In this document: in pieces, positions 15,873 through 24,380 of the stretch | Layout of the letters: every line of letters begins with the position of its first letter | How positions within the stretch are numbered: position 1 is the stretch's first letter | NCBI GenBank assembly: GCA_001898725.1 | Contig: MKUV01000002.1 | Location: 1 to 43,449 of the forward strand | Source: Caedibacter sp. 37-49 | GTDB taxonomy: Bacteria; Pseudomonadota; Alphaproteobacteria; Caedimonadales; Caedimonadaceae | DNA: 43,449 nt | Reading direction: 5' to 3' | Notes under the pieces: generated by a model | What the model was told of the DNA's origin: nothing | What the model saw: only the letters and a program-made list of their open reading frames with translations | The model's database searches: none | Program-made: the position numbers and the translations under genes

Positions 15873-16121
15873 ATTACGAATATTTCTCTCAATCCAACTT
15901 TTAAGAAGTTTATCCATCAAATTATTGAAGAAGGTTATTACAACTCAGCAAGCGAAGTTGTTCGGGATGCTTTAAGGCTTTTAATTGAGAAAGAAAGCCT
16001 CTTTAAGCAACAAGTCGATAAACTTAATCAAGATATAGCATTAGGTCTCACTCAACTTGCAGAAGGTAAAGGCATTGAAGGTAAAAGGGTTTTTGATGAG
16101 ATTAAAGCTTTAAAGAAATAA
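15873..16121 (+). CDS. parD: ParD-family antitoxin with apparent ATT start
   Basis: 82 residues if begun at ATT 15873. The reading ITNISLNPTFKKFIHQII, then GYYNSASEVVRDALRLLIEK, is the ribbon-helix-helix ParD fold with its usual SASEVVRxALRLL motif; the acidic/helical tail follows. No ATG, GTG or TTG lies at a sensible position. AAGAGG sits 5 bases before an ATT codon exactly where family members have ATG-(T/S)-x-N-(I/V)-S. Either ATT is used as a rare start or a single ATG-to-ATT change has silenced the gene. The next gene, its toxin, is broken, so constraint on the antitoxin may be gone. Confidence 0.72.
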   Translation: MTNISLNPTFKKFIHQIIEEGYYNSASEVVRDALRLLIEKESLFKQQVDKLNQDIALGLTQLAEGKGIEGKRVFDEIKALKK

Positions 16122-16122
16122 C

Positions 16123-16417
16123 ATGCCTTCATTTATCTTCTCCCCTGCCGCAAGACAGGACCTCATTGAAATATGGCAATATATTGCAGAAGAAAAAATT
16201 GAGATCGCTATCAAGGTTCTTTCTAAAATCGAAGAGAAGTGCCATAATGTTGAGCGAGTTCCCTCACCTTGACCATCAACGCAAAGATTTAACGAATCAC
16301 TCTGTCTTATTCTGGCCAGTATACAATTATTTGATTATTTATAAGTAAGATACAAACCCTTTAGAAATCGTCAGAGTCCTTGGTGGATATCGTAATTTAA
16401 TTGATTTATTAGAGTAA
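16123..16417 (+). pseudogene. Broken ParE-family toxin
   Basis: Begins at the ATG 1 base after the ParD stop: MPSFIFSPAARQDLIEIWQY is a clear ParE N-terminus. A net 1-base frameshift near 16241-16255 moves the rest to another frame (LSEFPHLDHQRKDL, FWPVYNYLIIYK). An in-frame TAA at 16346-16348 interrupts it again before the terminal NPLEIVRVLGGYRNLIDLLE. Together the three pieces give a full-length ParE, so the toxin was once complete and is now inactive. Confidence 0.85.
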
Positions 16418-16538
16418 AAATTAATAACTTTTGAATTAAGAATCATATTTTATAAATCAATTACCACAAAGCTAATTCTGTTGAGTTAATATCTCTCTTC
16501 TCTTACTCTATAAAAGGTTATTGAAGGAACAAAACTTT

Positions 16539-17123
16539 TTGTGCGGAAGATTCACTCTCTTTGCTAAGTTAGAAGAACTTAAGGCTGAATTTAAGTTAAA
16601 TGATGTAAGTTCTCTTCCCTCTTCTTACAATATTGCCCCTTCTCAAAATATCTTCATTATCTCCCAAGATGCAGAAATGTGTGACAAACACCTTCACTTA
16701 GCTCACTGGGGACTTATTCCTTCATGGACTAAAAATCCTCATAAAGCACCTAAACCGATTAATGCCCGCTTTGAAACATTGACAGAAAAACCTTATTATA
16801 AAAAAGCTTTTCAAAAACAAAGATGCTTGATACCTACCTCTGGCTTTTATGAATGGGCCTCTACTCATGGAGTGAAGCAACCTTATTTCTTCTACATGAA
16901 AGGGTATAAACCTTTTGCCCTTGCTGGTATCTATGATTACTGGCCAGGGGATAAAGAATCTGTGGAGATTGTAAGTACAGCTATTATTACAACTGACGCT
17001 AATTCCTTATTAAAGCCATATCACTCCAGGATGCCTGTTATTATCGAACCGCATAATTACAACCATTGGCTTGATCCCGAAAACAAAAATACTGAAGAGT
17101 TGTTGGCGATACTTTATCCTTAA
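16539..17123 (+). CDS. SRAP-domain protein (YedK/HMCES-like abasic-site DNA-protein crosslink enzyme)
   Basis: About 194 residues starting from TTG at 16539. This start is required by function: the family needs Cys2, which becomes the free N-terminal catalytic cysteine (MCGRFTL), and here TTG is directly followed by TGC-GGA-AGA. GAAGGA lies about 11 bases upstream. Conserved signatures: YNIAPSQ, WGLIPSW, NARFETL, CLIPTSGFYEW and HSRMPVII. The enzyme forms a stable thiazolidine link to abasic sites in single-stranded DNA and so shields them, which suits an element moving as single-stranded DNA. Intact and monocistronic as far as seen. Confidence 0.92.
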   Translation: MCGRFTLFAKLEELKAEFKLNDVSSLPSSYNIAPSQNIFIISQDAEMCDKHLHLAHWGLIPSWTKNPHKAPKPINARFETLTEKPYYKKAFQKQRCLIPTSGFYEWASTHGVKQPYFFYMKGYKPFALAGIYDYWPGDKESVEIVSTAIITTDANSLLKPYHSRMPVIIEPHNYNHWLDPENKNTEELLAILYP

Positions 17124-17364
17124 GACTATGAAAATTTAACATGCCATGCCGTAAGCCCGTATGTGAACGCACCTAAGAATAATGATCCGAATTGTATTGA
17201 GGCTGTTTAGATCAACTTTAAAATGTCTGAAAGGTCTTTATAGTGTATATAATTTTCATGTTGATTAATGAGTAAAGTTAACATAAATAGACACTGTGAC
17301 AAAATAGTTATCAATTTTTTCCTTCCATTTGATGACATAACATATAATAGTAAGGTAATGTTAC

Positions 17365-19467
17365 ATGCTGACTTCAGTTAAATTCTTTATCTGTGCTTTA
17401 AGTGTTTCTTTATCTTTCAACTACTGCATAATAAATGCTTCTGAATTCAATCCTGAATCTTCCTCTTTTCCAAGTAAGCGAACCACTCCTGAGGGTGGAT
17501 TTGATAAAGAAGATCGAAACACTAAAAAAATGCGTATTTCTCCTCAAAACCTAACCCAAGCAGAAAAAGTTGATTTTTATTTGCCTTTAGAGGTTCTAAA
17601 TAGAATCCTTAAATTTACTGATCTTCAAAGTTTCTATTGTTTTAAGTTAGTTTCAAAAGAAATAAAGAAAGAAACAGAACGAGAAGAATACCAAATTCCA
17701 GAAGGCAAAAACGCTATTAATTGGATTTTATCTTTTAAAGATAAGAACTCACATTTATTTGATTATGACTCATTTATTGCAGATTTTTTAATGCGTAACC
17801 GTCATACGAAAGATAGCCTCAACCGTCTTTTCAATGCCGCGAATCTTTATGGAAATCATAACAGCCTTTTTCGTTTTAAAGGCTTATTTTATGGTCATGT
17901 AAGCAGTACAGAAGATAGGTTAAGTCCAGTATGCGCGAGACTGCTTGAAGAAATTGAATCTCTGGAAAAAGACCACGAAGGCCAGGCTTCCAATGTCATA
18001 CAAGAAAAGCGCCAACAATTAAAAGAAATGCTGCTTGTATGGCAGCCTTACGCTATTGCCCATGATCTTGCTCAAAGATTATTTGCTCAGGATGTTAATT
18101 CTATATGGGATAGTATTGGAAAAATTGCTCAAAAATGTTCAACACTTCAACCTTATTTATCAAATCCTTATATAGTAGGCTTTTATGGTAGTGATCTTGG
18201 TTTAGAGCAATTGCCCAAGCTTCAGCAAGCGCTATTAATCTTAAGAGATCAGATTGCCAATCAAGAAATTGTTAAGGCTTCTCAGCTCAGGAATTTAGCG
18301 AGATTAGAATACATTAATACTCTTTATCGCTATTTCGAACTTCAAAATATGTATAAGGACACACGAAATGAAATTGATCGACTTGAAATAAGGCAAGAAC
18401 TTCAGTCTATTCCCAATCCACAATTAGTGAGCTTTAGTAAATTTAGTAAACTGTTTGATTCTTTACCACCACTGTTTGTTTCAGACGAAGAACTATACTT
18501 ATTTGACACGGTAGAATCATGGCTTGACAATTTGCAGAAAAAGTTAACGTTCAAACCACAAGGAACAGCACGAAACCGTATTAAACATTTTGATCAATTT
18601 CTTGCGTATGTGGGCAGAACAGTGAAAATAATTGAAAGTTACTTAAATACTAGAGATGAAGTTTATCCATTTGCGTCTTTCTATAAAGTTTTAATTAAGC
18701 TTAATAAATTAAGAGAAGAGCTACCGTATGCTTATGCTAAGGCGGCTCAAGAGGCCCATGATTTAGCAGATCTTACCCAACAAGAAGAAGCTCTTACTAG
18801 GTATGAACAAGAAGCCTATTTTTTGGAACAACAATCTTATTATTCGGATCTTCCTAGCAAAGCAGAAGGTTTTATTAAAAGTGCGCAACGTTATGCAAAG
18901 GCTGGTCACTTACTGCAAGAGAGTGATTCTTTGAAAGCTAACGAGTTCGTCAAAAAGGCAAGTCAAACAGCTTTAAATAGCTTAAAATATTTAATGAAAC
19001 TTAGCGAAACAGACTATCCTGACATTTACTCAATTTTTAAAGAGGTTGCTTCTTTGATTATTCCTTCTGATAAAGCAAGAGCAGCTAAGTTCTGTGAGGA
19101 AACAGCTAACTTCATAAAAAGAGGAGACAGATATATTGATTGTGTCGAAGCTGCCCTTTCTTATATTATTGCTGGTGAATTTATAAAAGAAACAGAACCT
19201 GCTAAAGCAAGTATCCTTTTTGAGAAAGCCGACGACCAACAATTAACTTTGACGACAATTATAAAGGATGAGGGAACAGACATAATTGATCTTACCCCTG
19301 AAGATGCTGAAGAAATTTCTGATGCCTATAAAGAAGCTGGCTTGTGTTTAGAATTATACAATAAAGAAAAAGCAGCAACATTTTATACTAAAGCTGAAGA
19401 ATTTAAAAAGTATGCAGAAGATTTTGGCGATGAAAGCTCTCAATCGAGTGTCACTGATGGGGATTGA
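17365..19467 (+). CDS. Large exported F-box-like protein, candidate host-directed effector
   Basis: 700 residues. A Sec-type signal sequence (residues 1-26, hydrophobic FFICALSVSLSFNYCII) is followed by a polar stretch with basic clusters (PSKRTT, TKKMRIS). Residues about 70-103 fit the F-box consensus: LPLEVLNRILKFTDLQSFYC followed by FKLVSKEIK. The rest is helical, including TPR/Sel1-like pairs near the C-terminus (KAARAAKFCEE-type turns, PAKASILFEKADDQ, KEKAATFYTKAEE). F-box proteins recruit targets to eukaryotic SCF ubiquitin ligases; amoeba symbionts and Legionella secrete such proteins. Bacteria lack SCF, so a host role is inferred. A broken relative lies at 22167-23190. The start ATG follows GGTAATGTTAC with only a weak ribosome site. 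Confidence 0.72.
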   Translation: MLTSVKFFICALSVSLSFNYCIINASEFNPESSSFPSKRTTPEGGFDKEDRNTKKMRISPQNLTQAEKVDFYLPLEVLNRILKFTDLQSFYCFKLVSKEIKKETEREEYQIPEGKNAINWILSFKDKNSHLFDYDSFIADFLMRNRHTKDSLNRLFNAANLYGNHNSLFRFKGLFYGHVSSTEDRLSPVCARLLEEIESLEKDHEGQASNVIQEKRQQLKEMLLVWQPYAIAHDLAQRLFAQDVNSIWDSIGKIAQKCSTLQPYLSNPYIVGFYGSDLGLEQLPKLQQALLILRDQIANQEIVKASQLRNLARLEYINTLYRYFELQNMYKDTRNEIDRLEIRQELQSIPNPQLVSFSKFSKLFDSLPPLFVSDEELYLFDTVESWLDNLQKKLTFKPQGTARNRIKHFDQFLAYVGRTVKIIESYLNTRDEVYPFASFYKVLIKLNKLREELPYAYAKAAQEAHDLADLTQQEEALTRYEQEAYFLEQQSYYSDLPSKAEGFIKSAQRYAKAGHLLQESDSLKANEFVKKASQTALNSLKYLMKLSETDYPDIYSIFKEVASLIIPSDKARAAKFCEETANFIKRGDRYIDCVEAALSYIIAGEFIKETEPAKASILFEKADDQQLTLTTIIKDEGTDIIDLTPEDAEEISDAYKEAGLCLELYNKEKAATFYTKAEEFKKYAEDFGDESSQSSVTDGD

Positions 19468-19578
19468 GCCTATTTAATTTGTATTAAGCCTGCCTGGGTT
19501 ATTTTACTTTTGCAAGTTCATCCCATAAGGTTGTGTAGTTTCTCTGAGAAGTTAAGATTAAAGAAAAGGAGGGACTGA

Positions 19579-19831
19579 ATGAAGAAAGAACGCTTTAGTT
19601 AGTATCAAATTATAGGGATTTTGAGATCTGTTGAATCAGGCCGATTAGTAAAAGATGTTTGTCGGGAACATGGAATTGCTGAATCCGTGTACTTTAAATG
19701 GCGCTCAAAATATGGGGGGATGGAAGCGCTTAAAATTCTTAGAAGAAGAAAACAATCGCTTGAAACGGATGTTTGCGGATCTTTCACTTGAGGCAAGAGC
19801 TTTAAAGGATTTGATTGAAAAAAAGCTCTAA
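19579..19831 (+). pseudogene. IS3-family OrfA, disrupted
   Basis: Starts at ATG 19579 after AAGGAGGG. Codon 8 is TAG (19600-19602), after which the helix-turn-helix OrfA continues (QIIGILRSVESGRLVKDVC, REHGIAESVYFKWRSKYGG). A frameshift near 19730 moves the leucine-zipper part to another frame (FLEEENNRLKRMFADLSLE). Two lesions make it non-functional. Confidence 0.82.
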
Positions 19832-19851
19832 AGCCGGCTGAGAAGAGAGCG

Positions 19852-20676
19852 ATGGTTGATTATTTGGTATCAACACATGGACTTAGTTATCGACGGAGTT
19901 GCCATGCTCTTAAGTTGAGTCGTTCAGTTTATCGTTATCAGCCGGTAGATAAAAAAGATGAGGATGTTATAGAGACTTTATTAAAACTTACGGAAAGGTA
20001 TCCTCGGTATGGTTTTAAAAAATTATTCATAAAAGTTCGGCAAATGGGGCATGGATGGAATCACAAGAAGGTTTACCGAGTATATTGTATGTTGGGTCTT
20101 AACATTCTCAGAAAAGGAAAAAGGCGTATTCCTTCCAGGGAACAACATTCCCTAACTGTGTCCTTTTTCCTCAATCAAACTTGGTCTGCTGATTTTATGA
20201 GTGATGCTTTAGTGTGTGGACGCCGTTTTAGAACATTTAATATTATTGATGATTTTAACAGAGAAGTCTTAGGGATAGAAATTGACTTAAGCTTACCTGC
20301 AGGAAGGGTTATTCAAATCCTCAATAACATGAGAATGATGCGAGGATATCCTTCAAGACTACGTCTGGATAATGGGCCAGAACTGGTCTCATTAGCTTTG
20401 GCTGATTGGGCTGAAAAGCATGAGGTTACTTTAGAATTTATTCAACCAGGAAAGCCCACTCAAACTTCTTACATCTAGCGGTTTAATCGTACTTATCGAT
20501 AAGAAGTATTGGATTTTTATATCTTTAAAAACCTTAATGAAGTGCGGGAGATTACTGAACAATGGATCAGTCAATACAACAAAGAAAGACCTCATCAATC
20601 ATTAAAAAATATGACGCCTGTTGAGTATAGTTTATTCATAAAAAACCCGGGAAATTACACGATACCCTGGTACTAA
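19852..20676 (+). pseudogene. IS3-family OrfB DDE transposase, interrupted
   Basis: Reads as an IS3 transposase: HTH_21 part (YPRYGFKKLFIKVRQMGHGW), then the rve core with the first Asp in WSADFMSD and the second in LRLDNGPEL. A TAG at 20476-20478 and a TAA just before the third catalytic residue (R-stop-EVLDFY) interrupt the DDE triad; the tail KERPHQSLKNMTPVEY is still readable. Hence the product would lack the catalytic Glu. Confidence 0.85.
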
Positions 20677-20694
20677 GTTTGGGAGCTTTACACA

Positions 20695-21191
20695 AAAACC
20701 AAGCTCTAAATATAAAAAATTAATTACAGCTGAGGATAAACAAGCACCTCGTCTACTTATCGAGCAAGATTAAGATCCAGGCTTCCGTAATATCGGCCAA
20801 TTAGTTAGGCAATTTATTAGCTGATAAAATAATAAAAAACTTTTATGAAGATGATCTTTTACGTAATGAAAGGGGTTATTAAGTAAATTAATTGGAGAAG
20901 CAGCAATAATTTGAAGGAAGATTCTTCAGCTTCATGGTAAAAGAAATAGTAATAAGCTTCCTATACGTTTGCCTCTAATGGTACAAGACTTATAATCTTA
21001 GATTATGAGAAAGACATTTATAAATAGATAAAATACGACGTTACAATATGCCACTAACATTTTCCAAAGTTATATAAAAATTATGAAAAAGGATATCTTA
21101 GAATAAATATTTCAATCATTTGTTATCGTACATGGCCTAAGGAGCGAAGAATAAAACTTTTCATTTTAAATCTAACGGCCAAATCTTTATG
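20695..21191. other. Non-coding stretch of about 500 bp, nothing recognised
   Basis: All frames are broken by frequent stops. A short readable piece (LLADKIIKNFYEDDLLRNER, near 20815-20880) could be a remnant of a gene, but no family was recognised. No strong hairpin or repeat was found. Confidence 0.5.
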
Positions 21192-21893
21192 TTAATGGTT
21201 GAGAGAAATGATAATCTTTTCAAAAATTGAGTGCAAAAGGCAATCATCAATAAAATATTTTCTCAACTTTATAAGACGTGGTTGTCCTTCAATATCGTTT
21301 ATTGCAAAAACTTCTCTTTGTGGATTTTTTATAACAGCAAGTAAAAGCATATTAATATCTACCCAAAGAAATTCTTCTTTTTCCTTATATTCTTTAGGAA
21401 ACTTATCCCCTAAAGAACTTCTTTTATGATTGAGAATGTTCGCAGGTATATATTGAGAATCCTTAATTGAATAAACGGCATAAAAAATATCTCTGTCTTT
21501 TTTCTCAGTGTGAAACACAAAAGCATTTTTTAGAAAATCCTCTTGGCTAATTTTATATGTCTGCATACTTTCCTCTTCTAATTCTCGCAGCATATTCTCT
21601 AAAAATGTTGCTCCATCATGACTAACGCTTCCTCCAAAATCACTATATCTTCCTGATTTCTCTGAGCTTCCCTCATTATTTTCTTTTCCTAAAAGCGCAT
21701 AAAGACGATCATCTTTTTTATAGACTAAGATAACCCCCACTGTTCCTTTACGGGAAGGGATCTGGTTAAGTAACTTATTATTAGAATATTCGTTTTGGCT
21801 CTCTACCTGCTGTTCTTCTTTAATAAAGGAGCTAAACAAATCAAAATTTAATAATAAGCTTAGAATTAATGCAAACTTAATAGATTTTTTCAT
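21192..21893 (-). CDS. Exported Nudix-fold hydrolase-like protein
   Basis: 233 residues. An N-terminal signal sequence (MKKSIKFALILSLLLNFDLF) precedes a Nudix domain at about residues 50-200: GTVGVILVYKKDDRLYALLG, FGGSVSHDGATFLENMLREL and EEESM. The Nudix box keeps REL-EEE but has Ala where the first Glu is expected and Met in place of the late Gly, so activity may be altered. Nudix enzymes hydrolyse nucleoside diphosphate derivatives, normally in the cytoplasm; an exported one is unusual and could act in the periplasm or host. AGAGGA lies before the ATG. Flanked by non-coding DNA on both sides. Confidence 0.75.
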   Translation of the reverse strand: MKKSIKFALILSLLLNFDLFSSFIKEEQQVESQNEYSNNKLLNQIPSRKGTVGVILVYKKDDRLYALLGKENNEGSSEKSGRYSDFGGSVSHDGATFLENMLRELEEESMQTYKISQEDFLKNAFVFHTEKKDRDIFYAVYSIKDSQYIPANILNHKRSSLGDKFPKEYKEKEEFLWVDINMLLLAVIKNPQREVFAINDIEGQPRLIKLRKYFIDDCLLHSIFEKIIISLNH

Positions 21894-22166
21894 TTTTTCC
21901 TCTTAAATATTTTTTAATAATATTTGATTATTTAATTTGTTAAAGCTTAAAATCTTTTTAATTTTCTAATGATACTTTAATGCATGTATTAACTTTATCT
22001 TTCATCTACAAGAAAATTCAGTGCTTCTAAACGCTTTCTCTCAAAGGTTTAAAGAATGAGAAATACCAAGCACCATTAAGACAGATAAAGATCTAATCTA
22101 TAAATGACAATACCCCTATTCCCTATAATCTCTATTAAACATTAATGCTAAACTTTCTTTATATAT

Positions 22167-23190
22167 TTACTGACTATAAACCTTAGCTTCCTCTAATCTA
22201 CCCTGCTTATCAAAAACTTTAATAAGCCCATCTTTCCCATCGATATCACCTTGCCTAGCTGACTCACGGTAGAATTTTTCAGCTAACTCTAACCATTCAT
22301 TTTTTTAAAGATTCATTGGAACTAAGTCCATTCCTTTTGTAACAATAATCTCCTACACATGAGGCAGTTTCCCAATCTATATTAGAAAAATATGCTATTG
22401 CTCTAGGAACTAAAATGTCTTGGTCTTCAGTTAGAGCGTCATAAACATCTTCTAAGCTAGTTTCTTCCTTTACTCTATTAAACAGATCAACCATAGGCTG
22501 TGCGGACGGAAGATTAAAAATATTAAGTAAGTACAAAACTTTGTAATGAGAGGCATGTGCTTTTGTAAATTCAATAAACTCTTGTGAGAATATACTCTGC
22601 TTATTGGGATAGACAGGTATATTTTTAATATAAGCTACTAATGCTTATTTTTGCTTAGCTGCTATCTCATTTAAAGCCTTATAGATTCTTAAAGCTGTAA
22701 TTTTAATTTCGAAGAATAAAGGAAGGAGGAAAGGGGTTTTGAGTATTTTTTAAGGACTGTTAGGTCTGAACAGATTTTTTCAAGAGCTAGAGAAGATGAA
22801 AAAAACTGTTGATAGTGTTTATTAGGACTACCCTTTAGCTTTTCCCATAAAATGGATAAAGGTTTAATCTCAATCTGCTTAGAGAGAGAAAGCCATTCAT
22901 CCTGCCCAAGAGTAGACCCATGGGCGGCATACTTGTTGTGCTCTACCAAGATCACGGAAGCTTAGCAGATCAAAAATATGCATCCAGACTTCATCAGACA
23001 ATGTATTACTTTCATTATCTTCTAATAAAGGCTTTCCAAGTAAAGTCGAGTGAGTTCTTTGACGTTTCTTAGCAGGTTCAGAGGAAAGAGCTTTATCTTC
23101 ATCCTCGCTACCTGAAGCTAAGCAAGGGTTTTGTATTATGTCTTGAGCAACTAACAGCAAAGTAAGAGAAAGAAGACGTAAAAATTGCAT
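22167..23190 (-). pseudogene. Decayed exported F-box-like/Sel1-repeat protein
   Basis: Reading the minus strand from ATG 23190: signal sequence (MQFLRLLSLTLLLVAQD), a nuclear-localisation-like basic cluster PAKKRQRTHS, and an F-box-like LSDEVWMHIFDLLSFRDLG followed by RAQQVCRPW. A frameshift near 22940 shifts to LGQDEWLSLSKQIEIKPLS; later pieces lie in other frames (a stop near 22647, then AQPMVDLFNRVKEE at about 22500, and the Sel1-like AEKFYRESARQGDIDG and GLIKVFDKQGRLEEA near 22170-22270). At least three lesions. It resembles the intact F-box-like gene at 17365 in architecture: export signal, basic cluster, F-box, helical repeats. Confidence 0.75.
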
Positions 23191-23318
23191 GTGTATCTGG
23201 CGCTTTTAAACAAGGCAATGTCATCTTTTTTAAGAATAAACTTTATCCCCTTAATCCTCAAAACCCTGGTCAATCTTTACAGCAACTTAAAGATTTAAAG
23301 ATGCAGAAAGCAGGATAA
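23181..23318 (+). pseudogene. 3' remnant of a paralogue of the 77-residue tra-operon protein
   Basis: 45 codons reading KIACVSGAFKQGNVIFFKNK and LYPLNPQNPGQSLQQLKDLK. These align without gaps to the C-terminal half of the protein at 11418 (IARISGAFKQSNVIF, LYAINPNNPQLSL). The 5' half is missing; it is cut where the minus-strand F-box pseudogene begins, so that gene's insertion or a deletion removed it. The stop overlaps the following ATG (TAATG), so the two genes were once coupled. Confidence 0.85.
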
Positions 23319-23536
23319 TGCACGCAGAGTTTTTTCTTAAAGCTCAGAATGAAGATGTAGGTATCTTTAGGTATTATCATATTGTTGTGATGCCCACTCT
23401 TTTTAAGGATTGGTCTCTTCTCATTGCCAATGGCAGGATAGGACAAAAAGCAAGGCAAAAGTCTTTACTATTTACCGATCTTAACCTCCCGATTAAGAAA
23501 ATTAAGCAAATCCTTAACAAGAGGCTTAAAGCTTAG
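23318..23536 (+). CDS. WGR-domain-like protein, possibly truncated by a frameshift
   Basis: 72 residues. The pattern YYHIVVMPTLFKDWSLLIAN followed by GRIGQKARQK matches the WGR domain (YxxxVxPTLFxxWSLxxxWGRIGxxG), although the Trp of WGR is replaced by Asn. WGR domains are small DNA-associated modules known from PARP proteins and bacterial MolR-like proteins. After the stop, a second frame continues plausibly (GCNYHLIDHSYDDEFKRQ to about 23632), so a frameshift near 23535 may have shortened it. It starts within the stop codon of the 77-residue-family remnant. Confidence 0.62.
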   Translation: MHAEFFLKAQNEDVGIFRYYHIVVMPTLFKDWSLLIANGRIGQKARQKSLLFTDLNLPIKKIKQILNKRLKA

Positions 23537-23801
23537 GATGTAATTATCACCTTATTGATCATTCTTATGATGATGAATTTAAGAGACAAGTCATCCCTTA
23601 CCTCCCAATAACTTTGTCCCCTCCCTGTTAAATATTATTAAAGGATGCTTATTTATGAAGCAATTCTTCTCCAGCAAGGAACAATAAAGGATTAAAAGGT
23701 TTTATCCACAATGTTTTCCTCTAAAAATGGGGATAATTTTTGTTTAACAGATAAGGGAATAAGTGTTACAAGAACGTTTCTTCATCCTAAAGGACATTTT
23801 T

Positions 23802-24293
23802 ATGAATGACAGACCTAAACTTACGATTAAGAAGCCCTTAAGTCCAGAAAAGCAATTTCAGCTCTCTCAGGGGCTTCAATATCGAACGTTAAATGTACCA
23901 AAAAAACTTTCTGCTAAAGAACAAGAACACCTCATGCAGGATGCACAAAAGAAAAAGAGAGAAGGAATCAAAACAGCTTTAGGATGGCTTTATGAAAAGT
24001 TCCCTGCTTGCTTTAACCCAAAAGACTTAAAACCCCTAAAACTTAAAATTGATAAAGATCTGTATCTTTTGCTTAAGCAAGAAGGCGCGCCATCAAAATC
24101 TCAATTGAGAGACGCACTCGCCTATTACACGCGTAACATTGACTATCTTAAAACTGTTATTAATGGCAAACACAGGTACGACCTTGAAGGTCAACAAATG
24201 CAAGAAATTACCCAAGATCAGATAGATTTTGCTCAAGAGAAACTTGAGAAAATTCTTCAAGCTATAAAAGGTAAGAAATCACACAAAAAATAA
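23802..24293 (+). CDS. ProQ/FinO-family RNA chaperone (copy 2)
   Basis: 163 residues from ATG 23802, which has AAAGGA upstream. The ProQ core at about residues 60-155: WLYEKFPACFNPKDLKPLKL, KIDKDLYLLL, QLRDALAYYTRNIDYLK and HRYDLEGQQMQEITQDQ. It is clearly a paralogue of the protein at 14599; the N-termini share RPKL-IKKPLS, but this copy has a longer Lys/Gln-rich linker. Both upstream regions contain TTTATCCACAA and TGGGGATA, suggesting duplication together with the leader. RNA-binding role from the family; partner RNA unknown. Confidence 0.87.
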   Translation: MNDRPKLTIKKPLSPEKQFQLSQGLQYRTLNVPKKLSAKEQEHLMQDAQKKKREGIKTALGWLYEKFPACFNPKDLKPLKLKIDKDLYLLLKQEGAPSKSQLRDALAYYTRNIDYLKTVINGKHRYDLEGQQMQEITQDQIDFAQEKLEKILQAIKGKKSHKK

Positions 24294-24380
24294 GACTCTC
24301 AGCCAATAAAAAGCAGACAATTCTTTGTAAATTTAGTAAGATAAATTTAATAATTATTAATTATTTACGAGCTATATAGA

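Larger units (their letters stand above)
19532..20694 (+). mobile_element. IS3-family (IS407-like) insertion sequence, inactive
   Basis: About 1.16 kb with two overlapping reading frames typical of IS3 elements. Possible ends are TGTGTA at 19532 and TACACA at 20689-20694, with only partial inverted similarity beyond that; no target duplication was found. Both frames carry inactivating changes, so it cannot move on its own. Confidence 0.75.

Noticed and set aside
16521-16538. Upstream TTG start for the SRAP protein
   Set aside because: It would bury the catalytic Cys at position 8; the family needs Cys at position 2, which TTG 16539 provides.
20695-21191. A decayed gene after the IS3 element
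   Set aside because: Only scattered fragments are readable and no family was recognised, so it is listed as non-coding.
23700-23745. Terminator before the second ProQ-like gene
   Set aside because: TTATCC and GGATAA could pair, but the loop is over 20 bases and the stem only 6 bp. Similarity to the leader of the first copy is noted instead.
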